Shown piece after piece: positions 10,950-20,903 of a stretch of 64,000 bases of DNA. A model generated the notes under the pieces. The model searched no databases, was not told the origin of the DNA, and saw nothing but the letters and a program-made list of their open reading frames with translations. Source of the DNA: Venturia oleaginea (lineage: Eukaryota; Ascomycota; Dothideomycetes; Venturiales; Venturiaceae); contig JABMLP010000020.1 in the NCBI GenBank assembly GCA_013176395.1, positions 558,001 through 622,000 of the forward strand. The letters run 5' to 3'. Position 1 is the stretch's first letter. Every line of letters begins with the position of its first letter. The position numbers were made by a program, and so were the translations under genes.

Positions 10950-12239
10950 TCAAAGATCTGGAATAACCCCAATATGATCAAGACTCAACGGCCTTTCCTC
11001 CATAATTTCGTGAATCGATCTCCTCGTAGGTACCATCTGCCCTCCAGGAACATGACCAAGCCCAGTCATGGGGGAATGCGCCAAAGTGTGTCTCCTCGAA
11101 GTTATTGTGGAACGGCTCTCAGTCGCCTCCGAGTGTGGATGTGGCCACCACTCCTGCTTCCCAGAAAGTTTCGCTCTACTCTCTGGCGATGCCATTGGAG
11201 AGCTGGCGGTTTGACTCGTCTGAGTGATTGTAAATTCGGTGCCGCTGGCTGAGAGTGTGCTCAAGCCTGGTACTCCAGCTTTGGCGATCTCCATCAGCTG
11301 GTTGAGCACGACAAATTCGAGTTCTAGTTTTAGACCTGGGAAGCTGGTTAGCGGGAAGTTGTGACGCGTGAAACACGAGACCAAGTTTTTAAATCGAGAT
11401 TGACTGCCCATGGTTCGTGGCGACACTGATATCTCAAATCGCCAGGGATTCTCGAAAGTCAACTTCAAGCAAAAGCTTGGAATTTTGGGACAGCAAGCTC
11501 AACAGTCTATCGTACCATAGACCCATGAATGGATAATGGCTTTCAGCGTGAAGTAGCCAGCCAGATCCAGGGTGATCACAATTATGTCCAGCATGATGAC
11601 CACAGTCTGGACAACGAAGAGCAGGATCAAGGCCTTGCGAGTCTTGTTGGCATGATGGATGATGCGTTCTTGAAGAAGCTCATATGTCGCCCGCATATAC
11701 AGACCAGATATGATCACCTCCTGCACCGTAAACATTGTGATCTGTACTCTCTCAAAAGGGTTCAGGACCTTAAGCCAGGGCCCACGTTCGGATTTGCTGG
11801 CGGCAGCAAGACCGTATTGCAGGATGACAAGAGCGGAGTGGAACACAAAGCCATTCGTAATGATCATCCCCAGCACTCCTCGCATGATCAATTTGTTGTT
11901 CGTAATGATCTGAAGCCTCGACCATAGCACGATTGAGAAGCCAGTGACCATCCCGATCCAGCCTATCTCCGCTAGGGCTAGTGAGAATTGCCATGGCACG
12001 CTTGGTGCCACCCATCTCATCAGAAATCCGACTTCTCGAATGCTCAGGGCCCATGATGTGATGATCAGAGACCAGAAGTAAAGTCCACGATATTGCTTGA
12101 AGAAGAAAAGAATTTGGATTGTGATGTGGATAGTACTCCAAATCGCGAGTCCTGTGAAGACGGCGATGATGCTTGGAATATTAGCAATGTTTTTATGCTT
12201 CGAAGTTGGTGAACTTACGAGTACACTCCTGGACTCCAT
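10950..12239 (-). CDS. Multi-pass fungal membrane protein (about seven helices)
   Basis: Exon 1 runs 12239-11516 and exon 2 11335-10950, joined by a 180-base intron (donor GTACGA, branch GCTAAC, acceptor TCCCAG) that restores IHSWVYG-LKLELEFVVLNQLM. The 369-residue product has roughly seven hydrophobic segments between residues 18 and 240 and a hydrophilic C-terminal tail. It resembles a group of Pezizomycotina integral membrane proteins of unknown function (DUF7703-like, by memory of the pattern only); receptor or transport roles are both open. The ATG at 12239 is the first in frame. The start MESRSVLVSS could also contain a splice donor, but removing it would break the frame. Confidence 0.75.
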
Positions 12240-13830
12240 GGCAGAGGTCCCGTTCGATTGAAACTCCAATCAAATTTTGATAGTGGAAGGTAGGTCGCCA
12301 TGTCTTCTTAACGAGCAGCGAAAAGTATGGCATTCATTGCCAAACTGCAGGTCACGTAATGCTGGTTGCGGTGTTTGGGGAAAGCATGTTATGACAAAGA
12401 AGTTAGATATCCAGGAATAGGCCTGTACTTATATTCATGCCAATATTTCTGCTATCAAGAGGTGCCGTACAAGAATCCACAGTCGGCCCCGCCATCATGC
12501 AGCTTACTTATCAACTAGGTCCGGAAGATATTCACAGCCTCAAATGCTTAACAGAAGTGGAAGAAGACAACGGCTGTTGTAGACGAAGATATAGATTGCA
12601 TAGAAGATATAGCTTCGTATCATTCCGCTCTTGCTTGATAGCCCGTGCAGGCTAACGAGTGAAGCAGATTACCAAAACATTCTGGCGGGTTCAAAACAGC
12701 CAAGTGTTCTCCTGTTGGCTTTCACGCTCGCGTGGTGATACTGCAAGCTGGGTGAGTAAGCTCATGGCACGCGCCAACTTGCTTTCGAATTTGAGGGCTG
12801 ATCTTGGTCTTGCATTAACAGCGGGAGGCTTCGAAGACGGTCGGTCTAGAGAAGGCCGAATAGCGTCGAAAAGCTGTAGATTATCTTGATGAGATATGAT
12901 TCCTGGGCCTCGAAGCAAACGAAAAGGAGTTGATGATGGAAAAATCCACTTGCACGACCGAGGCTCAGAGTCATTTGACCCCATTGCCAAGTGTCACGTG
13001 CATCAAACTGGCACTCCGAGTCCAAAAAAATCTTCTAGCTGCAGCTTGCCATCCTCTGTTCATCAACCGCTCCATCTGACTTCGCCATGGCTCATCATAC
13101 TGTAGACGCCATATAACAATGAAGCAATCCTTCATCGTCCGTTCACCACACAACCGTTCAATAATACCTTCAGGTCAGTACCTACCCATTCGCACAATCG
13201 TTCCCCAGGCTTCGCTATGATGATTTAATTACAAACATGTTTCAAGACGGGGCGGAGTCGAGAGACAATGAATGAGAAAAGTATAGATCTGAGCAAAAAG
13301 CAATCGCCATCGTTTGCAACTTTACAGCAAGAGCAAATTGGGCTAACTTGTACAGTATATAAGAGCTGCTAGGAACTTTTTTGGCTGGGCAAGGTTCGGA
13401 CAAGGATATGATGGAGGTTGAGCTGAGATTGCAAAGATAGCATCAAGTCATGTAAGGACTTGCCCAGGGGACTAGGAAAACAATTCATCTTCATCTCTCA
13501 CCATTGAATGGCCATTGAATGAATTGAAGCGTAAATAAGGATTGATTGGTATTGCCTGGTTATACGCCTATCCGTGCCCCACCCCGCCTTTTAGACCTCT
13601 AGAAGCATCGTAAATAGCACGAAGCACATGGTACAAACCCATGTCGCGAGTCTGGCCATAATGCGCATATACCGCCCGCCACAGACAACGCCAAGCTCAA
13701 CCGCCAAGCATAAATCCATCGATATCATTACTCGTACCCGTTGCGGATGATGGGGAGCAGCCAATGCTATGGTTCCTTGTGCACACCTCTTATCTTGATG
13801 AAAGCTAAGCTCATTGCAATATCGCCTACA
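12240..13830. other. Intergenic, 1.6 kb, no gene seen
   Basis: Includes the promoter of the membrane-protein gene on the left and the UBC12 3' flank on the right. Open frames at 12437-12990 lack any family signal. Confidence 0.4.
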
Positions 13831-14512
13831 TCACTTCATGACCCTCTCAAAGGACTCCCCACGCACCGATCCACCAGCCATAGCGGTCCTAACGTTTCGC
13901 TTGAATCCTTCTCGGTTGGATTTGAGATCCTCAGCAGCGGTCTTGTTAAGCGGATCACTAGCGTTTGGCTCCAAGAACAAGAACTGCAGTCCCACGATCA
14001 CGGCATTCAAGTTCAACACTGGCTTCCAGTCTTCTCGTAGAATATTCAGGCACACTTTCCCCTCAAGGTCAATATTCGGGTGGTATATCTTCTGCTGGCA
14101 AAGCACCTTCGGAGGTTCGTGGGGGAAGTTCTGGTTAATGGCGAAGGTGAAGGAGAAACGGCCGCCCTTGTACATGCCCTCGTCGGGCTCGATAGTGAGG
14201 GTGAAGTTGAGGATATCGTCGGGGTTCGGGAAGTCTGTCTTCATAGTGGAGCCGAGGGAGAGTTCTGAGAGATCTATAGACGGCACTGTTAGCTTTGCTC
14301 TTGGACGCGCTGTGAGGCGATATGAGGTACCAATACGGGTCTCGACTCACCTTTCTGCACTCGCAACTGAGCAGCTGTGACCTTCTTTTTCTTTCCCGCA
14401 GCGGCATCGGCATTGTCGGCCTGCTGCTGTTTCTGTTTCTGAGGTCGTGTGTCAGTGTCACGCTGGTTTAGACTGTCGTGGGGCAACTTACCATGCTCCA
14501 TATCTTCAGCAT
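13831..14512 (-). CDS. UBC12: NEDD8/Rub1-conjugating enzyme
   Basis: Three exons (14512-14492, 14438-14351, 14285-13831) give 187 residues. The 7-codon first exon encodes MLKIWSM, matching the short hydrophobic N-terminal docking peptide that Ubc12 proteins use to engage the NEDD8-activating enzyme and Dcn1. A basic linker (GKKKKVTAAQLRVQK) leads into the UBC fold: IYHPNIDLEGKVCLNILREDW with the HPN motif and catalytic Cys115, then LNAVIVGLQFLFLEPNASDPLNK, nearly invariant in the family. It accepts NEDD8 and passes it to cullins, controlling SCF ligases in cytosol and nucleus. Both introns have standard ends; length is usual for the family. Confidence 0.95.
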
Positions 14513-15205
14513 TTTGGCGGTATTGTTATGGAATAATTGTATCTCGAGGCAGCGAATGCGGGGGTAGAGGAGGATGACTTGAGGGGTATTATAACAATAA
14601 ACGGCTGGTTGCCGGTGGTGATGAGTGATCTGATGTGAGTACGTCTTGGGAATTGGGATCGGGATAGTTCTAGAACTAATGGAGCGCCACAGGTCGCTTC
14701 TCTTTGAACAACCACTCTTCTTTCATTCAACACCCTTTAACAACATTGTCAACATCGCTAAACCACAATCTTCCCCCTTTGTGAGCACCGAGGAGTCGGC
14801 TTCAATTTCGACTCAAGTACACACACACACACGACAAGCCACGGACCAGGCCAGCTTAATCCACTCTACTGTGTACGCGTCTTCATCTTGCTATATTACT
14901 CGAGCATTACTTAAGTCTTGGGCTGTAATACGACCCTTGTATGTGCTTTACTATGTACTTGCTTGGGATATCCATTCCTCTTCCCGAGTCTCCCGTATAA
15001 AGCATGTCGTCCAACTTGTTTGTACCTCGCCTCCTTAAATGAATACTCAAATTTCTCTTCATACTTATCAAAATACCACCCAACACGTCCCGGTATATCT
15101 CATAATTCCACTGCCTCCGTTTTCTAACTATATCTGCTGCACAAATATGCTCGCGCGGCCCTACTGAGTCACTGGAATCCGGGTAACATAGATGAAATTA
15201 CATAC
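14513..15205. promoter_or_regulatory. UBC12 upstream region; no other gene
   Basis: Contains the UBC12 leader and promoter and a short AC dinucleotide run at 14818-14831. No other feature recognised. Confidence 0.4.
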
Positions 15206-15207
15206 TA

Positions 15208-15249
15208 ACGTATTCCACCATCGAGCGGGTCAACCCATCGAGCGGGTCA
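15208..15249 (+). repeat. Terminal inverted repeat of pogo copy 2 (distal to transposase start)
   Basis: It begins ACGTATTCCACCATCGAGC and carries two tandem units of core ATCGAGCGGGTCA. One base differs from the partner at 17016-17057. Confidence 0.93.
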
Positions 15250-15290
15250 AAAAGGCTTGGCACGACCAACTTATGTTACGACTCTTCAAT

Positions 15291-16977
15291 TTAATCGCTA
15301 TCAACAATAGATTCTAAGTTCGTCGTGCTGCTATCTGATTCAGAAGATATCTTGATATCTTTTTTACAAGTTCGCGCATTATGCCCAGCTGCGCCGCAGT
15401 TCCTACAGCGCCGTTGAATTGGTCGGGCTGTTTCTTGACCACCACTACCACGAGCCTTCTTTGATCCCTGAGGCGCTATAGACGCCTCTGCAGCTACCTG
15501 CGCTGCTGCAGTCCCATACTCAATAGTACCACCTTGCTGGATCCACTTCCTTTTGCGCGATTTTCGGTTCGTTGTTACTGCTAATTGCTCTTCAAGCTCG
15601 CGGTTACGCGCAACAAGCAGAGCGTTTTGGTGTAGCATCAATTCAGCGCCCTTAACAAGCTGGGAAAAGCCTGCCTGCGCAGTAACTGGTGACCGAGTAA
15701 AAGACTCGCTTACGAGCTTGGATTGGGATCCAAATTCATAAGCATTACTTGGAGTCTTGGACTGCCACGGCGTTTCTGGGAGATGGGTTTCTGGCGGGGT
15801 TCGTAGCCGTACTTCAAGGCGATCCAACACCACCTGCGCGTCGATAGGGACCAGCCCTACTGCCTCAAAAGCCTTTTGACAGTTCTCTTTCGTAAACACG
15901 TCGAAAAACGCGTCTTTGAAGGCAGGGAGAAAGCCTTCCTTATTGATATGGTACACGCGTCGGCGTGCCAAGTCCCGGACGCGTTGGGAGTACTTGCGCT
16001 TCAACGGCGAGAAGCAGACCACGTCAAGGGGCTGGAGTATATGCGACGAGTGCGATGGCATGCAGAGGGTTATAATCTTGTTTTCGAGGCAGTAGTCCTT
16101 GAAATCCTGGCTGAGATGGCTCTCATGGCCGTCCAAAATAAGCAGCCTGTATACCCCCACCTGCCGCGCCTTTGTATACGCGTTAAAGTGCTTCAACCAC
16201 TCAAGACCAAGCGCATTATTTGTCCAGCCGTTCTCAGAGACCGAGAGCTTCCAATTCCGTGGTATATCTGCCTCCTCATACCACGCAGAGATATGAACGC
16301 GTCCTTTGTAGATAATGAATGGCGGGGTCGCATACCCGGCGGCGCAGATGCTCTGGATAACTGTAACCCACTCGCGATCGCCTGGCTGGATCAAATTAGG
16401 CCGTGTACGTCTTTCAGAAGCTGTGACGACCTTCATTGACCCAATAACGCCCATCTGGAAGCCAATCTCGTCAAAGTTGTGCGTATCCTCGTCGTGGATG
16501 CCGTACTTTGCCTTAAGTGTCTGCAACGAGCTTGAACCACGCGCCAATAATCTCTGGATCTTCCTGTAGTATCCTCTGCCTATTCTTAGCTCGATTGAAG
16601 GCCATCTTGAGCTCATCTGAGCGCGTTATAAACCTCTCAGCCCAGTTTTTCCCTACTGGCTCTCCACCGCGTACACATAGTAGTTTATCCGCCATATCTG
16701 CCACCTCACACAGCCGGGGCGCGAATCCTCGCGAATCGAGGTCGAGGATGTATTGGACAATTGTCTGCTCTTCAGTCGTAGTGAGCTTGTGTTGGGCGTT
16801 GCGAGTATCTAGGCGATACGTGATTCCGTTGTATCGGCTAGTCAATGTTGAAGGAGGTACATCAAACGCTTCAGCAGCGCGCCGGAGGCTTCGGAATCGG
16901 TGGGTATTGTAGGCAGAAAGGGCAAGCTGGATTCTGCCTTCTCTGTTAGATGATTGCGCGTTTTGTTGTTGAGACAT
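15291..16977 (-). pseudogene. pogo/Fot1 transposase, copy 2 (single one-base insertion)
   Basis: The gene reads from ATG 16977 to the stop at 15291. All domains are present: both helix-turn-helix units, three catalytic aspartates in HNFDEIGFQ, LILDGHESH and LQPLDVV, and the CCHC knuckle (CRNCGAAGHNARTC). The only lesion seen is one extra base at 16514-16516 (CCTTAAGTG here, CCTTAGTG in copy 1 when read on the same strand), which makes a TAA after residue 154 and shifts the frame; the remainder is open to the end. A sequencing or assembly error at this spot would mean an intact gene. Confidence 0.92.
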
Positions 16978-17015
16978 ATTGTGTTGATAAGGGAGCAGCT
17001 GGTCTTGGCATAAAC

Positions 17016-17057
17016 TGACCCGCTCGATGGGTTGACCCACTCGATGGTGGAATACGT
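17016..17057 (-). repeat. Terminal inverted repeat of pogo copy 2 (proximal to transposase start)
   Basis: It is the inverse of 15208-15249 with one mismatch (GAGTGGGTCA for GAGCGGGTCA). Confidence 0.93.
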
Positions 17058-17339
17058 TAATCGTAGAGTACGCGTAAAGACAAACAAGCGACTCTCGAAG
17101 AAGTAACCAGCTAGGCTCTCTGTAGCTGGAGATTCGCAATGTATTGTCCATGACAAGGACAGTGGGTTCCTGTCTTTAGGCGAACTCTACGGTATATAAG
17201 AGGTACAAATGATGGACACTCGGAGCTTAGTCGTCTGTTGCAGCTCCATCTCCTTTAACACATAGCACACTCTTTTGGCATGTGGTGCTCACGTATGCCT
17301 AAGTATCTTTCTCCTTCGTCATTCCTAATTCCATACAAG

Positions 17340-17513
17340 ATGACAAATTTTCCTCTTAGCTGCCTCATCTTGGCATTCCTCGCTCACATCAAGGCATTTG
17401 AGCCTTCATATCCTCTTGTCTTCGATGGAAGGATTTTTCCAATGGCGGAGATCGCCTCTTTTAACCGGAACGAAACTCCCTATTGTGGACTTCGAGGAAG
17501 AAATGTAAAGTGA
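17340..17513 (+). other. Small secreted-protein-like frame, possibly first exon of a decayed gene
   Basis: The ATG opens 57 codons beginning with a clear signal-peptide pattern (MTNFPLSCLILAFLAHIKA) followed by FEPSYPLVFDGRIFP and a lone cysteine. The frame runs into a good donor (GTAAAG after the codon for N54), but the next plausible acceptor (CCCGCAG, ending about 17553) does not keep the following open stretch in frame. The protein could be a single-exon short peptide, a gene with an exon I failed to place, or a relic. It sits 280 bases from pogo copy 2. Confidence 0.3.
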
Positions 17514-18621
17514 TCGTCCGTCGTCACATTCCCACAAAAAATACCACCCGCAGTGTTTAACTACGACTTTGGTGTCAAACCATTGGCCATAGAAATCAAT
17601 CAGGACTTGGTGCTTCGGCTATCCAACAAGCCCGCTGAATCGGGACATCGACAACCACCTTGATATTCAATCGCAACACCGGCTCTGACGGACGTCCAAA
17701 AGGTCAGTGGAGTTAAGTGACGTGTCTGCCTGTAGACTGACGCGAATGAGAGCAGGCGTCGTAACTTATCACTAGAGAGTCCGACAAGCAGGTATGCGCC
17801 ATTGAACTTTATGCATGAGTATGTCTCTGTGTTCCATGAAAGAGCAAATGGAAAAGGGAATCACTTTCAGGTCGTTGCTGGGTTGTTAGTGGGCAAGGAG
17901 AGACAGTACCCAGGTAGGAGCTGGAAATTGCTCGATCGCACCAGACTTGTCATCCTTCAGACACTTATTCTGCTCAACAACGAATGTGAAAAATTTGCAA
18001 TCACGCTAGACTACCCTAGATGGATGATTCAGCTCTACTACTCTACTGGTTAGCATCACCTCAATGCTGTCACGAAGCCCGAAGAGAACGAAAACGATCA
18101 AGGCGGGCTTTTCCAGGTTGGTTTACTCAAGAAATCGACAGATGCAAAAGACCCACTGAGGGACGATTATCACAATCCAAAATTTAGAAAAGTCTGCCCG
18201 TTTATGTTAACATGTTTGGAGAAAAGTGCCAACGGATGTGTGTCACGGTAGCGAAAATTTACTTGGTTGAAGGTGTGTGCTACCAGGGAAGACACAGCTA
18301 CGTGGAGACGGTGATCCCGAAGAGTGTCTCCAAGCAGTAGCTCTCGACTGACCGATAGGCGAATTTTCTCTTGCTTCGTTTCACAATTTCCTTGTACCAT
18401 ATACTGCACTTGTGATAACGGGACTTTGTCAACGTACACTTCAGCTTCAGCTCAAGGGCGACCAGATCCGCGACTGCAAATAGAATGATTCGCCATGACT
18501 TTCTTAACCTTATGGTATGTGTGAGGGAATATGACATACTAACCCGCACCTGCCTCTCTCGATCTGTCCTCTTCACCACACAACTTAAGTCCGTCTATTC
18601 ATCAATACAAATTTCGCTGCA
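17514..18621. other. Intergenic, possible gene relic
   Basis: Short open stretches (for example 17802-18053, ending YYSTG) may belong with the secreted-protein frame upstream but cannot be joined convincingly. The last 100 bases are the promoter of the next gene. Confidence 0.3.
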
Positions 18622-19158
18622 ATGAAACTGATAACCGCCTTACTCGCCATGATAGGCAATGCCATGGCATTCCCTCAAGCGTATGCTCCCACCAACTGCC
18701 TTCCGAGATACGCACTAACCAGCTCAATGGATTCCAGCACCCCAACCTCGTCACAAACATCTGTCGAGGCCACCAGAACTGCCACTCCTTACGCAAACAC
18801 CCCCAGCGTATCAATCTCACCCGCGACACCATCCATAGCAACCTGCACAGTCACTTACGGTACGCTCGGCAACCCATTTATTCCCGGTCTCATGAGCGGT
18901 ACACGCAAGAGCTATGTATCCATCGTCACATCTACTCACTATGTGGACTGTGGTGGATGTGCCTTGAAAATGTCGGCTTTTCATCATGGACATGGGCCAG
19001 TTGTTCCGCCTTTGACTACTACAAAGACGATCGCGAGTACTATGACGTGGGTTTGGGCTTGTTCAGTGAGTCCGGCAGGGATGGCTTCTGCGATTGGGAC
19101 TGGAGGTGATGGAGTAGGGATCGGAGAGGTGATAGAGGGTGGGGTGGATGGCACTTGA
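18622..19158 (+). CDS. Secreted Ser/Thr-rich protein
   Basis: A single-exon frame of 178 codons begins with MKLITALLAMIGNAMA, a standard signal peptide with a likely cut before FPQA. Residues 35-75 are Ser/Thr/Pro-rich (likely O-glycosylated), followed by a domain with four spaced cysteines (CTVTYG, VDCGGCAL, WVWACSV) and a Thr-rich TTTKTIASTMTW segment. This layout fits small cell-wall or extracellular proteins of ascomycetes; no enzyme motif is visible. The C-terminal 30 residues are Gly-rich and may be extra, so an intron before the stop is possible. Confidence 0.65.
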   Translation: MKLITALLAMIGNAMAFPQAYAPTNCLPRYALTSSMDSSTPTSSQTSVEATRTATPYANTPSVSISPATPSIATCTVTYGTLGNPFIPGLMSGTRKSYVSIVTSTHYVDCGGCALKMSAFHHGHGPVVPPLTTTKTIASTMTWVWACSVSPAGMASAIGTGGDGVGIGEVIEGGVDGT

Positions 19159-19916
19159 GATCTTTGGTTGGGCAAGGTTTGAAGATTGGGTATGTTATTT
19201 TCGATGGTTTCGGGCACATCGTGTGCAGATGATGATCATTTCCGCTGGTTGTCAAGGTCGTAGATGGGGATGCGAGGCATGAATACATCATGAAGAAAAG
19301 TACACCACCAAGGAGAAAGGTAAGTAAGTCGTAGACTTACTCGGCCTCACTATGAATTTTTGGTGTTTACAAGCCCAGTCTCTGGATAAAATTAAATTAG
19401 AATATCAAGCCTTGTATTTCGATATGCTAGCGACTCTGACAGCAACCGAGCTAGTCCGGGGCTTGGACTCTCCCTCTCAAGTATTGTGTTGTTTCGTTAC
19501 GACCTGCGTTGTAGCACGAGACTGGAAATTCGTCACCGCGATGTGGGTCAAAATTACCGTTGATTTGCAAGCGACTTGTTGAGCTCGTGGAAGCTCGCAG
19601 TCACGTACGGCACATTCTCATTTTGTATCGGCCCTATGCTTTCAAGGCGACTGGCTATTCTTGACTCGATGGAAGGATAGAAGGCGTGGAAACCCATCGT
19701 TAACGAAGGCATCGTATACCAGATTTTAGAATGAAGATTGATAGTTGGCTCATCATTCATAACATAGCTCTTTAAAAGGCAAGCTATCAGAACGAGGCAT
19801 GGCCTTCTCAAAATCCTACCATCATTACCTAGAGCGTCATCACAAACGTTAAAACTTACTATCTCTTACATGATAATCGGGGCCCACTCTTGCCAAATGA
19901 AGATCGCAAAGCCTCG
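19159..19916. other. Intergenic, no gene seen
   Basis: Neither strand shows a frame with family support or codon bias; it holds the 3' flanks of two convergent genes. Confidence 0.4.
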
Positions 19917-20552
19917 CTAATAGTTCCATCCGAATGCCTCCTTGATAACATTAATCAACTCCAAAGTATTCAACGTATAGCCCCGAAACTCGTACTTCCA
20001 ATTGCGAAAGTGCGGAGTCCTCTCTAGCTTTCCCTCAGCCCACTCAAGCCAGCGCTTCAGCATCTTCTCCATGCATTTCTCCATGACAGCTTCTACATCG
20101 CCAGCCAAGTATAGATGCACCTGATTGAGCTTAGCGGCCCACACCTGAATGTCGTTCTGCCAAATATTGAATTGGCCCCGATTCTCACAAGCCCGATGGA
20201 ATAGCTTTCCACCAATCTTTGGGATCGTCCATGCTTCTGTGAGTATAGCCAGGCGGATGTGGCGTGGAAGATGGAGGAAAGTGATTTCTCGAGGACAGCC
20301 GCTTGGAGAATCGTTCTGGTATTGGGGAATAGGCTCTAGCTTCTGAGGGATACCGCGGCTGCGAGCTATGCGGAACTTGGCGTTATAACGCTGTAGATGG
20401 AGCTGATGCCGATGCTGCTCAGATTGCTTCTGGTAATCACGGTGCTGGTGTGTCCTTGATATTTCTAAACCGTCAAGGTCATTAAATGATGTCTCAGTCT
20501 GACGGAAGGATAACTCACCTCTGTACTTCTGGCGCCTGTTTGCAGTGCCCAT
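19917..20552 (-). CDS. Unknown protein with F-box-like segment
   Basis: The frame from ATG 20552 gives 211 residues. A GTGAGT...TTTAG segment of 54 bases (about 20516-20463) is probably an intron; removing it keeps the frame and gives 193 residues. The centre reads REITFLHLPRHIRLAILTEAW, like the leucine-proline start of fungal F-box proteins, followed by a helical region with tryptophans (WQNDIQVWAAKL, WLEWAEGKL). A Skp1-binding role is only suggested. Confidence 0.6.
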   Translation of the reverse strand: MGTANRRQKYRGELSFRQTETSFNDLDGLEISRTHQHRDYQKQSEQHRHQLHLQRYNAKFRIARSRGIPQKLEPIPQYQNDSPSGCPREITFLHLPRHIRLAILTEAWTIPKIGGKLFHRACENRGQFNIWQNDIQVWAAKLNQVHLYLAGDVEAVMEKCMEKMLKRWLEWAEGKLERTPHFRNWKYEFRGYTLNTLELINVIKEAFGWNY

Positions 20553-20903
20553 TGTGCTGTTGATGAGTTGTTGCTGATGTTGGTGCGATGAGATGAACTA
20601 AAGGAATTAGGACGCCGCCCGCCCCTGATCTAGTCTCGAGGAAGGCACGATCACGATATATGGAAAGGGAGGGCTGTAGCAAGCTCAAGTTTCTAGAAAT
20701 ATTTAATCAAATCGCCAGGATTTAACAAATATTCTTCTCGAGCTGGGGGAGTTCAAGATCGATGGTATCTTCGACTTCGGGTTGATCGACATCCCACACT
20801 GTGAGACCTTCTCGAGGTGCTGTGCGGAAGCTAATAGAATTGATTGACAATCAGCCTTCATGTTCGTCGTAATAGTACATACAGTAGGCCTATAGATTGG
20901 GGT
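20553..20903. other. Intergenic, no gene seen
   Basis: Upstream region of the F-box-like gene and 3' flank of SEC20. Confidence 0.4.

Larger units (their letters stand above)
15206..17059 (-). mobile_element. Fot1/pogo-type DNA transposon, copy 2
   Basis: The element spans 15208-17057 (1850 bases) between TA duplications at 15206-15207 and 17058-17059. Its 42-base inverted repeats (15208-15249 and 17016-17057) differ at one base. They share the layout of copy 1 but with core CATCGAGCGGGTCA instead of CACCGAGCTGGTCA. It is close to intact. Confidence 0.95.

Noticed and set aside
12180..12230. GTAAGT...CCAAG as a first intron of the membrane-protein gene
   Set aside because: Removing these 47 bases would break the reading frame, while reading through keeps it open.
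15553..16912. Several long forward frames within 15.5-16.9 kb (and equivalents in the other pogo copies)
   Set aside because: They are antisense to the transposase and recur only because the copies are repeats.
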